Both the position numbers and the translations under genes were made by a program. This document shows positions 35,407-43,770 of a stretch of DNA of 54,929 nt, one piece after another (position 1 is the first letter of the stretch; every line of letters starts with the position of its first letter). Under the pieces are notes generated by a model. The model was not told where the DNA came from. It saw only the letters and a program-made list of their open reading frames with translations, and searched no databases. Source of the stretch: Paenibacillus koleovorans NBRC 103111 (GTDB lineage Bacteria; Bacillota; Bacilli; Paenibacillales; NBRC-103111); NCBI RefSeq assembly GCF_004000845.1, contig NZ_BIMA01000044.1, positions 1 to 54,929 on the forward strand. Direction: 5' to 3'.

Positions 35407-36504
35407 ATGAAAATTACCAAAGTCGAAAGCTTCATCCTGCACGTCCCGATTACGCCGCCGATTACGGATGCGATTAATGTGGCTACACACTGGGGATTGG
35501 CCGGCGTCCGCATTTATACCGATGAAGGCTTCGTGGGATACGGCTACACGGGCACTTGCGCGCATGGCGACGATATGATCGTGGATACGATCGATAAATA
35601 CTACGCTCCTCTGCTGGTCGGCAAAGATCCGTTCATGGTGAGAGAGCTGTGGGACGAGATGCGGTTCGGCAAAATGCACTGGATCGGCCGCGCCGGCGTT
35701 ACGCACATGGCGCTGGCCGCCGTCGACATCGCGCTGTGGGACATTATGGCGAAGGCGTCGAATAAGCCGCTCTGGCAATATCTCGGCGGGGCGAAGTCGA
35801 AGCGGATCAAAGCCTACAATACGAACGGCGGCTGGCTGAACTGGTCGAAGGAGCGTCTGATCCAGGATGTGACCGAGATCGTGGAGTCCGGCTTCACCGG
35901 CGTGAAGATCAAAGTCGGCAAGCAGGATCCCCGCGAGGACTATGACCGTTGCAAGGCGGTGCGCAAGGCGATCGGCGACGAGGTGATTTTCATGATCGAC
36001 GTCAATCAGCAGTGGAACATCAATACGGCTATGACCTGGGGGAGGAAGCTGGAGGAGTTTGATCTGTTCTGGCTGGAGGAGCCGCTCAATCCGGACGACA
36101 TCATGGGGCATAAGAAGCTTGCCGACGAGCTGAACGTGCCAATCGCGCTAGGGGAGCATGTGTACAACAAATATGCCTTCCGCGACTACATTCACCAGGG
36201 GGCCGTGGAATACTGCCAGGTAGACGTTACCCGTGTAGCCGGCATCACCGAATGGCTGCAGGTTGCCGGATTGGCGGCGTCCTATGATGTGCCGATTTGC
36301 CCGCATGTCGGGGATATGGGCCAGATTCATCAGCACTTAGTAGCGTCGACGCAAAATGCAATCATGCTCGAGTACATCCCCTGGATTCGTCACATCTTCG
36401 AGGAGCCTGCGACCGTAGTGGACGGGTACTATGTACTGCCGCAGCTGCCGGGAGCTTCCACGACCATCCTGCCTAACTGTTTTGAACAATATCGCGTGAG
36501 GTAG
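35407..36504 (+). CDS. Mandelate racemase/enolase-superfamily sugar-acid dehydratase
   Basis: A 365-residue enolase-superfamily enzyme. K167-x-K169, metal ligands D198, E224 and E250, the D273-H300 dyad and E322 are all visible. Their spacing matches mandelate racemase (164/166, 195, 221, 247, 270, 297) with a constant offset of three, so the active site should be intact. In this subgroup most members dehydrate aldonic acids to 2-keto-3-deoxy acids. The neighbouring SDR and GntR repressor support a sugar-acid pathway. GAGGAGAGG precedes the ATG. The exact acid (for example fuconate, arabinonate or galactonate) cannot be fixed from sequence. Confidence 0.9.
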   Translation: MKITKVESFILHVPITPPITDAINVATHWGLAGVRIYTDEGFVGYGYTGTCAHGDDMIVDTIDKYYAPLLVGKDPFMVRELWDEMRFGKMHWIGRAGVTHMALAAVDIALWDIMAKASNKPLWQYLGGAKSKRIKAYNTNGGWLNWSKERLIQDVTEIVESGFTGVKIKVGKQDPREDYDRCKAVRKAIGDEVIFMIDVNQQWNINTAMTWGRKLEEFDLFWLEEPLNPDDIMGHKKLADELNVPIALGEHVYNKYAFRDYIHQGAVEYCQVDVTRVAGITEWLQVAGLAASYDVPICPHVGDMGQIHQHLVASTQNAIMLEYIPWIRHIFEEPATVVDGYYVLPQLPGASTTILPNCFEQYRVR

Positions 36505-36514
36505 TTTAGCATAG

Positions 36515-36545
36515 GGAGCTGGCCACTACGGCAGCTCCTTTTTCT
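36515..36545. terminator. Bidirectional terminator
   Basis: GGAGCTG at 36515-36521 pairs with CAGCTCC at 36532-36538, followed by TTTTTCTT. It lies between the dehydratase and the convergent TetR gene. Confidence 0.75.
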
Positions 36546-37159
36546 TATGAGCGATACCTGGTCAGAAACGTCCCGATCAGCTCATCCAGCAGCGGCTTGA
36601 CCGCTTCCGTGTCGATGCCGTGCTGGAACAAAGCCGGCCAAGTCAAGGCGCCTTCGATCATCGCGTAGAACACCCTTGCGGCAAGGAGGGGATTGTCGAT
36701 GCGGAGCTTGTTGTCCTCGTGTGCAGCCTGGAGCCACCGGATAAACGGTTCATGAGGAGAAGCGTATTTCGCCGTCGTCATTCTCGCATAGTCGATATCC
36801 CGAATAAAAACCGACGTAAGGACTCGCGATAAGCCAAGTCTTGAAGGATGGTTGATCAGATAGAGCTCGGCGTTGGCGAATGCCAATAGCTGCTCCTCTA
36901 AGGAGGCCGCAGAAGTATACTCGATTTGCTTCAGGAGAAGCTGATCCCTCAGGAAACCGGCCACTACCTCTTGAAACAGATTCTCTTTCGTCAAAAAGTG
37001 ATTGTAAACGGTGCGTTTGGAAACCCCGGCCAGTTCGGCGATCCGGTCCATGCTTGCATTGTCGTAACCCATTTCCGTAAAAGCTTGCATGGCTCCCTGG
37101 AGGATCAATTCGTGCTTCTTGTTCGTATTTCTTTTGGAGGCAGCAGGTTTGACGTCCAT
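36545..37159 (-). CDS. TetR/AcrR-family repressor
   Basis: A 204-residue regulator. The helix-turn-helix occupies residues ~20-65 (YDNASMDRIAELAGVSKRTVYNHF), and the C-terminal ligand domain resembles the TetR_C group with VFYAMIEGALTWPALFQ. It is divergent from the membrane-protein/oxidoreductase pair at 37305-38949, and two matching palindromes lie in the gap, so it is very likely their repressor. A GAGAGGA site lies 13 nt upstream of the start. Confidence 0.92.
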   Translation of the reverse strand: MDVKPAASKRNTNKKHELILQGAMQAFTEMGYDNASMDRIAELAGVSKRTVYNHFLTKENLFQEVVAGFLRDQLLLKQIEYTSAASLEEQLLAFANAELYLINHPSRLGLSRVLTSVFIRDIDYARMTTAKYASPHEPFIRWLQAAHEDNKLRIDNPLLAARVFYAMIEGALTWPALFQHGIDTEAVKPLLDELIGTFLTRYRS

Positions 37160-37192
37160 TTGTCAGGAAATCCTCTCAAAATGTTAAATTAG

Positions 37193-37254
37193 TTAATTAC
37201 ACCGAATAGTGTAATTAAGCATTGACGATTTGTTATTTACACTGTAAAGTGTAA
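37193..37254. promoter_or_regulatory. Two TetR operators and the promoter of the 37305 operon
   Basis: Operator 1 is TTAATTACAC-N6-GTGTAATTAA (37193-37218, perfect 10-bp arms). Operator 2 is TTACACT-N4-AGTGTAA (37237-37254). Between and within them lie -35 TTGACG (37222-37227) and, after 17 nt, -10 TAAAGT (37245-37250), which falls inside operator 2. Repressor binding would block the promoter. Confidence 0.85.
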
Positions 37255-37304
37255 CTAATGAAGAAGGAAATGACAACCCCTTGTCTTGGGTCCGGGAGGT
37301 CCGT

Positions 37305-38000
37305 ATGGTTCAGACGCAGACGCATAGCAGAAACCATTTGTCACGATTGTTAGGAGCGGCTTTTTTAATCCAAGCCTTTACCTCGCTGATCAGTGGAGCG
37401 TTGTTCTTGAACCCGCTTGTCGATCCGGAGAATATTAAGGCGACGATGCTTGAAGTAGGCAGCCATGCGGGTCTCGTCCATGCCAGCCTACTTGGCGACA
37501 CCGTAACAGCCATTGGGATTGTTTGGTTAGCGGCTATGCTCTACACGGTTGCCGGGCAGGCGAACAAAGGCTGGGCGCTTACCGCGCTAGGGCTCTACAT
37601 CCTGGAGGCGGGCATCCTGATCGTCAGTAAGATCGCTGCTTTCGTCCTGCTGGAGATCAGCCAAGAGTATGCGGCTACCGGAGACCCGACCCTCGAGAGG
37701 CTGGCCGCTCTGGCGCTGGCGGCAAAAGATTTTGCGTACAGGCTGCATATTATTCCCTTCGGAATCGGCGCAATAATCTTCTATTATTTGTTGCTAAAGT
37801 CAAATGTAGTGCCAAGATGGTTATCCCTGTGGGGACTCACGACCGTCCCGCTCGTTTTATTCGGCGCGATCTGGATCACATCCGGCGCGTTTTTGCCCCC
37901 GGCCCTCCTTGCCTTAGCTCTCCCGTACGTCCCCTTCGAGTTTTTCGCCGGTATTTATTTGCTAGTCAAGGGCTTCCAACTACAACCCGGGAGGGATTGA
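37305..38000 (+). CDS. DUF4386-family membrane protein
   Basis: A 231-residue protein with about six membrane segments and the layout of DUF4386 proteins: LLGAAFLIQAFTSLISGALF, a first periplasmic loop, then paired helices and a final FFAGIYLLVKGF. Function unknown. ATG 37305 follows GGAGGT at a short 4-nt spacing. It is under the TetR-controlled promoter and is followed 4 nt later by an MDR oxidoreductase, the same pairing as at 31372-33774. Confidence 0.85.
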   Translation: MVQTQTHSRNHLSRLLGAAFLIQAFTSLISGALFLNPLVDPENIKATMLEVGSHAGLVHASLLGDTVTAIGIVWLAAMLYTVAGQANKGWALTALGLYILEAGILIVSKIAAFVLLEISQEYAATGDPTLERLAALALAAKDFAYRLHIIPFGIGAIIFYYLLLKSNVVPRWLSLWGLTTVPLVLFGAIWITSGAFLPPALLALALPYVPFEFFAGIYLLVKGFQLQPGRD

Positions 38001-38004
38001 TCCG

Positions 38005-38949
38005 ATGAAAGCGGTCGTATGCACCCAATATGGACCACCGGAGGTTCTTCAGCTGAAGGAGGTAATCAAACCGTCCCCCAGGCACGACGAAGTGTGCATC
38101 AAAATCCATGCTTCGGCAGTAACTGCGAGCGATATTTACATTCGGGGCTCGCAATTGCCGCTCCGGTTCCGGCTGCCGATGCGTCTGGCTTTGGGGATTA
38201 CCAAACCGAGAAAAATATTGGGCATGGTGCTCGCCGGTGAAATCGAAGCCGTGGGCAAGGATATCAGTCGGTTCAAGCCGGGCGACCAAGTGTATGGGGT
38301 TACCGGATTTGGGCTCGGCGCTTATGCGCAGTACAAATGCATGAAAGAAACGGACTCCATGCACGGCTGTCTGGCTCAAAAGCCCGCAACGATCAGCTAT
38401 GAAGAGGCAACTACTGCCGCCTATGGCGGACTGCTGGCGCTGCAACGTCTGGAGGAAGGGAATGTTCAGCCGGGACAGCGCGTGCTCATCTACGGGGCTT
38501 CGGGGACTTCCGGGACGATGGCCGTTCAGCTGGCTCGTTATTTCGGCGCTGAGGTGACGGGGGTATGCAGCACTCGGAATATGGATTTTGTCCGATCTCT
38601 GGGGGCGCATCAAGTGATCGACTACACCAAGGACGAATCTGCCCATCTCCTTACTTCTTATGACCTGATGCTCGATACGGCGGGAAAAGCCAAAACTTCC
38701 AAGCTCAAAGCGTTGTGCAGAGCATCGCTTGGCTCGATAGGGAAGTATATTTCCATCGATGACGGCAAATTGGAATTGAAGGCCGCTCGGCTCGAGACCA
38801 TCAGAGAGGTGATCGATGCCGGCGCTATCAGACCGGTTGTCGACAGGACCTTTTCGCTGGATCAAATTGTAGAGGCGCATCAATATGTGGAACAGGGGCG
38901 CAAACGAGGCGGAGTAGCGATTACGATCGAGCATGAATCTCTTGGTTGA
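38005..38949 (+). CDS. MDR-family NAD(P)-dependent oxidoreductase
   Basis: A 314-residue zinc-independent quinone oxidoreductase-like enzyme, paralogous to 32749-33774. It has the nucleotide-binding motif YGASGTSGTMAVQLA and ends cleanly without the extra tail of its paralog. GGGAGGG precedes the ATG. With the TetR repressor and a membrane protein it may form a detoxification unit for an electrophile or quinone; this is inference. Confidence 0.9.
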   Translation: MKAVVCTQYGPPEVLQLKEVIKPSPRHDEVCIKIHASAVTASDIYIRGSQLPLRFRLPMRLALGITKPRKILGMVLAGEIEAVGKDISRFKPGDQVYGVTGFGLGAYAQYKCMKETDSMHGCLAQKPATISYEEATTAAYGGLLALQRLEEGNVQPGQRVLIYGASGTSGTMAVQLARYFGAEVTGVCSTRNMDFVRSLGAHQVIDYTKDESAHLLTSYDLMLDTAGKAKTSKLKALCRASLGSIGKYISIDDGKLELKAARLETIREVIDAGAIRPVVDRTFSLDQIVEAHQYVEQGRKRGGVAITIEHESLG

Positions 38950-39001
38950 CAGCCAAACCGATTTCGGGTTAAAATTTGAATACATTGTATACAGTGTATT
39001 C
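38946..39001 (+). promoter_or_regulatory. Promoter and operator A of the second GntR regulator
   Basis: A perfect -35 TTGACA at 38946-38951 overlaps the previous stop codon; after 18 nt comes -10 TAAAAT (38970-38975). Two nt later is a 24-bp near-perfect palindrome (38978-39001) with core TTGTATACAG and outer arms GAATACA/TGTATTC. The site covers the expected transcription start, implying autorepression. Confidence 0.85.
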
Positions 39002-39094
39002 TATCATTTATCCATATAGAGCAATTGTGCCGATAGGGGAATCCGAAGTATCATAGTGGTGTAATCGCTGAAAGCATTGGAGAGGATGATCGGC

Positions 39095-39742
39095 ATGCTG
39101 CTGCAATCGAAATCGACGCTGGATTCCACGGTGTACAATACCATTAAGGAAATGATCCTGGATCAGAAGCTGAAGCCCGGCGAGGCGATCGTCCAGAATC
39201 AGCTGTCCCAGTCGCTTGGCGTAAGCCGCACTCCGCTCCGCAAAGCGCTTGGCGAGCTGGAGAAGGAGGGGCTGCTGGAGAGCTCTCCGGTCGGCTGGTT
39301 TGTAAAAGAGTTTACAGTGAAGGATATGGTGTCGGTATTCGAAATCCGTGCCGTGCTGGAAGGTCTCGCATGCCGCCTGGCTGCCGGCAAGCTGCAGGCG
39401 CCGGACTTGATCTACTGGCGCACAATGTTCACGCAGGCTTATGAGGCCTATCGAACCGGGGAGACCGAGTCGTATTACAAGGCTGACGTGAAGTTCCACA
39501 ATGCTATCATTGAGGCGGCCGGCGATCCGCTGCTGGCCAGGACGATCAGCGGGACGAGAATTATCGCTACCAGTCAGGTGCAAGGTTTGTACCGAGATCC
39601 TCACGAGACGTTCCACGAGCATCTGGCGATTCTGGATGCCCTGGAGGCCAAGGACGGGCTTCAGGCGGAAACGTTGATGAGAACTCATATTCAGAAGGCT
39701 GTGCCGTTCCTGCAATCCGGGGAATACCAAATCTACAAGTAA
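39095..39742 (+). CDS. GntR-family regulator (FCD subgroup) of the sugar locus
   Basis: A 215-residue repressor: winged helix with LGVSRTPLRKALGELEKEGLL and an FCD effector domain. ATG 39095 has GGAGAGG 9 nt upstream; earlier in-frame starts overlap that tract. It carries an operator at its own promoter, and sites of the same sequence occur at 46002 and 46216 before the downstream enzyme operon. It is thus the probable local regulator of 39788-50344. Confidence 0.9.
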   Translation: MLLQSKSTLDSTVYNTIKEMILDQKLKPGEAIVQNQLSQSLGVSRTPLRKALGELEKEGLLESSPVGWFVKEFTVKDMVSVFEIRAVLEGLACRLAAGKLQAPDLIYWRTMFTQAYEAYRTGETESYYKADVKFHNAIIEAAGDPLLARTISGTRIIATSQVQGLYRDPHETFHEHLAILDALEAKDGLQAETLMRTHIQKAVPFLQSGEYQIYK

Positions 39743-39787
39743 CGATGCGGCGGTCGCAAGCGAGGACTGCTTGTGCGGAGGGAAGCC

Positions 39788-40807
39788 ATGTCGTCATCGG
39801 CATTGAACGGATTGTTGATCGGAGCCGGGCATTTCGCCTCGATCCAGCTGGAGGCTTGGCAATCGGTGAACGGCGGTTCGATAGGCGGGATATTCAGCCT
39901 TGACCTGGAGGAGGCGGAGAAGCTCGCGAGGCGCTATGGGATCCGGGCGTACGCGAGCTGGGACGAGGCGATCGAGCGGCTGAAGCCTGATTTTATCGAT
40001 ATTTGCACACCGCCGGACTCGCACTATGCTTATGCCAAGCTTGCCGCCGATCTGGGTTTGCCGATTCTGTGCCAGAAGCCGATCGCCCCGACTATGGAGG
40101 AGAGCGAAGCCTTGGTAGCGTATTGCGCCGCCCGCCATGTTCCGCTCATGATCAATGAGAATTGGAGGTGGCAAGGCTGGTATCGGGAGATGAAGCGAAT
40201 GATAGGTGTTGGCATGCTCGGCATTGTATACCATGTATACTTTGCGATGCGACCCGGAGACGGATGGGGCGACGCTCCTTATTCCGCCCAACCCTATTTT
40301 CGCCGAATGAACCCGTTCCTGATCTACGAAACCGGCATCCATTGGATCGATACGTTTCGCTTCTTGTTGGGCGACATCCACAGTGTGTACAGCCAAGTTC
40401 GGACGATCAATCCTGCCATTGCCGGCGAAGACTTGGCGGTCGTTCATTTTAACTTCAAGAGCGGGGCTATCGGGATTTATGATGCGAACCGAACCAGCTA
40501 TATGGAGCAGGAGCGCTGCGATACATACGGCTATATGACGATGGAGGGGACGGAAGGCAAGCTCCGGTTGGATGAGAATGGCCGCATCCGTTACACGCCT
40601 CGCAACGGGACGGAATCTGAGCATGTATACCCGATCCCGGCTGGATGGAAGGGCGGTGGTGCGATCGGAGCCCAGCAGCATTTCATTGACGGACTGACGA
40701 GGGGCGAGCCGTTCGAATCGTCGGGCGAAGAATATATGAAGACCGTGCGCGTTGTGTACGCTTGCTATGAGTCCGCTGCCAAGCAACGAATCGTAACGAT
40801 CCCATAA
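39788..40807 (+). CDS. Gfo/Idh/MocA-family oxidoreductase
   Basis: A 339-residue NAD(P)-dependent dehydrogenase with Rossmann start LLIGAGHFASIQLEA. The usual EKP signature is CQKPIAP, with glutamine replacing glutamate, an accepted but less common variant. The C domain keeps Y-E-T-G-I-H-W-I-D with the catalytic histidine. ATG 39788 follows GGAGGG. It heads the sugar-uptake operon and probably oxidises or epimerises the imported sugar. Confidence 0.87.
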   Translation: MSSSALNGLLIGAGHFASIQLEAWQSVNGGSIGGIFSLDLEEAEKLARRYGIRAYASWDEAIERLKPDFIDICTPPDSHYAYAKLAADLGLPILCQKPIAPTMEESEALVAYCAARHVPLMINENWRWQGWYREMKRMIGVGMLGIVYHVYFAMRPGDGWGDAPYSAQPYFRRMNPFLIYETGIHWIDTFRFLLGDIHSVYSQVRTINPAIAGEDLAVVHFNFKSGAIGIYDANRTSYMEQERCDTYGYMTMEGTEGKLRLDENGRIRYTPRNGTESEHVYPIPAGWKGGGAIGAQQHFIDGLTRGEPFESSGEEYMKTVRVVYACYESAAKQRIVTIP

Positions 40808-40846
40808 AAGGAAGCAACCATTTAAGAGGAGCGAGGGGGAAGAAGC

Positions 40847-41884
40847 TTGAGACAAACGGCAGTGACGTCGGTCGAAGATCGGTTTGCCATCAACGGAGAG
40901 CTTACGTACAAGGGAAGGTATTGGAACGGGATCCGCATCGAAGGCCTGTTGATGAACAGCAGGATGGTTCAGGGCATCTTCGACGACTGCAATCCTCTAA
41001 CGGCGGGCAAATGGGCCTACCCTGATACAGGGATGTGGGACGCGGAGCGGAATACGGCCGAATTTCTGGAGCAGATGCCCGTATGGAGGGAGCACGGCTT
41101 ATTGGCCTTTACGCTCAATCTGCAAGGGGGCAGCCCGGAGGGCTACTCGCAGACGCAGCCTTGGCACAATTCGGCGTTCGGTCCGGACGGCAGCTTGAAG
41201 GAGGCCTATATGGCGAGGCTGGAACGCATTCTGGATCGTGCGGATCAGCTTGGGATGATCGTTATTCTCGGTTACTTCTATTTTGGTCAAGACAGCCGAT
41301 TCAATGGCGAACGGGCCATCAAGCAGGCGGCGGCGAATGCAACGGCTTGGCTCGCCCACAGAGGCTATACGAATGTAATCATCGAAGTCGCCAACGAATG
41401 CGACTACCCGGCCTACACGCAACCCATTCTGCGAGCGGACCGCATCCACGAGCTGATCGAGCTTGCACGCCTCGTATCTTCCGCGATTCGCCCGGGATAC
41501 CGCCAGCTCATCGGCACCAGCTTCCGCGGAGCAACGATTCCCACGGACAATGTCATGGCTGTCGCGGATGTGCTGCTCATCCACGGCAACGCCGCTCCGA
41601 TGGCATGGATCCCGGAACAGATCGAGATCATCCGGAGCAGGGCGGCGTATCGAGGCCAGCCGATCGTGAACAATGAGGACGATCATTTTGACTTCGATCA
41701 GGAGACGAACCATCTGATCCTCTCTATTACGGCTGGTGTTTCCTGGGGCTATTTTGACCCGGGTGTAAGCGATTACAGCCAAGGGTATCAATGTCCGCCT
41801 GTCCAATGGGGGATCAACACGGAGCGCAAGCGGCAGTTTTTCAACAAGCTGAAGGAAATAACCGGCATGGACGGAGTCGACTAG
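40847..41884 (+). CDS. Clan GH-A-like TIM-barrel glycosidase homologue
   Basis: A 345-residue protein without a signal peptide. The segment VIIEVANECD places the N183-E184 pair expected of clan GH-A acid/base catalysts at the end of strand 4, and IVNNEDDHF supplies E277 as the candidate nucleophile of strand 7. The N-terminal beta hairpin and G-I-R-I-E-G-L-L-M-N-S-R match cellulase-like barrel proteins. The family number is uncertain. TTG 40847 follows GAGGGGGA. In the importer operon it probably cleaves internalised oligosaccharides. Confidence 0.72.
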   Translation: MRQTAVTSVEDRFAINGELTYKGRYWNGIRIEGLLMNSRMVQGIFDDCNPLTAGKWAYPDTGMWDAERNTAEFLEQMPVWREHGLLAFTLNLQGGSPEGYSQTQPWHNSAFGPDGSLKEAYMARLERILDRADQLGMIVILGYFYFGQDSRFNGERAIKQAAANATAWLAHRGYTNVIIEVANECDYPAYTQPILRADRIHELIELARLVSSAIRPGYRQLIGTSFRGATIPTDNVMAVADVLLIHGNAAPMAWIPEQIEIIRSRAAYRGQPIVNNEDDHFDFDQETNHLILSITAGVSWGYFDPGVSDYSQGYQCPPVQWGINTERKRQFFNKLKEITGMDGVD

Positions 41885-41897
41885 GAGGACCGGATGT

Positions 41898-42812
41898 ATG
41901 GACTCGAATGATACGCTATGGCGCTACATAAGCAGGAATTCCGCCTTTTATGTCATGCTGATCCCAGGCGTGCTGTACTTTCTCGTGTTTAAGTACGCCC
42001 CTCTGCTGGGCAGCATCATAGCTTTCCAAGACTACGATATTTACAAAGGCTTCGCCCACAGCGAGTGGGTGGGGTTCCGATGGTTCTGGGAGTTCTTCAC
42101 CTTCCCTCAGTTCCAGAGACTGCTCTGGAATACGATCGTGATCAGCTTTTATCAGCTTATTTTTGCCTTTCCCGCCCCAATTGTGATCGCCTTGCTGCTG
42201 AATGAGCTGCGCCATGTCGTCTTCAAACGCACCGTGCAGACCATTGTCTATTTACCGCATTTCTTATCCTGGGTCATCGTGGGCGGGTTCGCCTATATGC
42301 TGCTGTCGCCGCGAATCGGACTCGTGAATCAATGGATCATGGGGTTCGGCCAAGAGCCGGTACTGTTCCTGCAGGACCCGGCCTACACCCGCGGCCTTAT
42401 CGTAGCCTCCGGCATCTGGAAGGAGATGGGCTGGAGCGCGATCGTGTTCCTCGCCGCCTTGAGCGGGATCAGTCCTTCCCTGTATGAAGCGGCCAAGATC
42501 GATGGAGCCGGACGATGGAAACAGCTGCTGCACATTACGCTCCCTGGACTGCTTCCCGTCATTATGCTGCTCCTGCTGCTCAAAATCGGGCATATCCTCG
42601 ATCTCGGCTTCGAGCAAATCTATGTATTCCTGAATCCCATGACTTTCGAAACCGCCGATGTCATCGATACTTATACCGTGCGGATCGGCCTGACGAAAAA
42701 TCAATACAGCTTGACGACAGCGATCGGGTTGTTCAAATCGGTAGTAGGCTTTCTATTGCTGATTGTCGCCAACCGGCTCAGCCGCTCCGCCACCGGGGAA
42801 GGACTTTATTAG
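41898..42812 (+). CDS. Sugar ABC transporter permease, LplB type
   Basis: A 304-residue permease with six membrane segments and EAA loop YEAAKIDGAGRWKQLLHI. It is paralogous to 5293-6255. TAGGAGGA upstream fixes ATG 41898. It lies 13 nt after the glycosidase-like gene and 18 nt before the second permease, so it is clearly in one operon. Confidence 0.93.
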   Translation: MDSNDTLWRYISRNSAFYVMLIPGVLYFLVFKYAPLLGSIIAFQDYDIYKGFAHSEWVGFRWFWEFFTFPQFQRLLWNTIVISFYQLIFAFPAPIVIALLLNELRHVVFKRTVQTIVYLPHFLSWVIVGGFAYMLLSPRIGLVNQWIMGFGQEPVLFLQDPAYTRGLIVASGIWKEMGWSAIVFLAALSGISPSLYEAAKIDGAGRWKQLLHITLPGLLPVIMLLLLLKIGHILDLGFEQIYVFLNPMTFETADVIDTYTVRIGLTKNQYSLTTAIGLFKSVVGFLLLIVANRLSRSATGEGLY

Positions 42813-42830
42813 ACCGTTAGGAGGCTCAAG

Positions 42831-43709
42831 ATGCGCATCAAAACATCCGCCGGCGAGAAGGCGTTCGATACATTCAACGTCTTGCTGCTGCTAGCCCTAT
42901 GCGCCACCATTCTGATTCCTTTCCTCTTCGTCCTGGCCAGCTCGTTAAGCTCCACAACGGCGCTGATCCAGGGACGCGTAAGGCTGTGGCCGGTCGAGTT
43001 CAATCTGGACAATTACGCCATGGTCATGACCAACGCCGTTTTCTGGCGATCCTTTGGCATCTCGGTGCTGGTCGTAACGATCGGGACGCTGCTCAATATG
43101 TTCATGACGGTGGTGACCGCCTATCCGCTGTCCAGGCCGAAGCTGAAGGGGAAGAAGGCGGTGCTCCTCGGCATCGTATTCACGATGATCTTCCAGGCGC
43201 CGATCGTGCCGACCTACATCCTGGTCAAACAGCTGGGACTGCTGAATTCGATATGGGCGCTGATCATCCCGGCCGCTTTGAGCGCTTTCAATTTGCTCAT
43301 TTGCCTCACATCGTTCCGCTCTTTGCCTGAAGAGCTGCTGGAGGCGGCACGCGTCGACGGCATGAACGAGTACCGCATTTTGTACCGAATTGTTGTGCCG
43401 TTGTCGATCCCGATTCTGGTCACGCTCATCCTGTTCTACGCCGTAGGCCATTGGAACAACTATTTCGCTCCTCTCTTATATATCACCAAGTCCAGCATCC
43501 GGCCGCTGCAGCTGTACCTCTACAACATCATCGCCCAGTTCAACATGAGCGACACATTCCCGGAGGCGCTCGACGCGGCGCAGAAAGTATCGCCCCAAGG
43601 CTTGCAGATGACGGTCATCATCGTCTCCTCCTTGCCGATTCTGCTCATCTATCCGTTCATCCAGAAGCATTTCATCAAGGGGGCCCTGTTGGGCTCGATT
43701 AAAGAGTGA
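42831..43709 (+). CDS. Sugar ABC transporter permease, YtcP type
   Basis: A 292-residue permease with six membrane segments, EAA loop LEAARVDGMNEYRILYRI and the family ending G-A-L-L-G-S-I-K-E. It has a strong TAGGAGG site. It is the partner of the preceding LplB-type subunit; no ATPase is encoded in the operon. Confidence 0.93.
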   Translation: MRIKTSAGEKAFDTFNVLLLLALCATILIPFLFVLASSLSSTTALIQGRVRLWPVEFNLDNYAMVMTNAVFWRSFGISVLVVTIGTLLNMFMTVVTAYPLSRPKLKGKKAVLLGIVFTMIFQAPIVPTYILVKQLGLLNSIWALIIPAALSAFNLLICLTSFRSLPEELLEAARVDGMNEYRILYRIVVPLSIPILVTLILFYAVGHWNNYFAPLLYITKSSIRPLQLYLYNIIAQFNMSDTFPEALDAAQKVSPQGLQMTVIIVSSLPILLIYPFIQKHFIKGALLGSIKE

Positions 43710-43770
43710 GATGTCTTGCCGTACCAGCGGCAATTCTTCTAAAAACACAATTAGGGGAGGTTCTAGCAAG

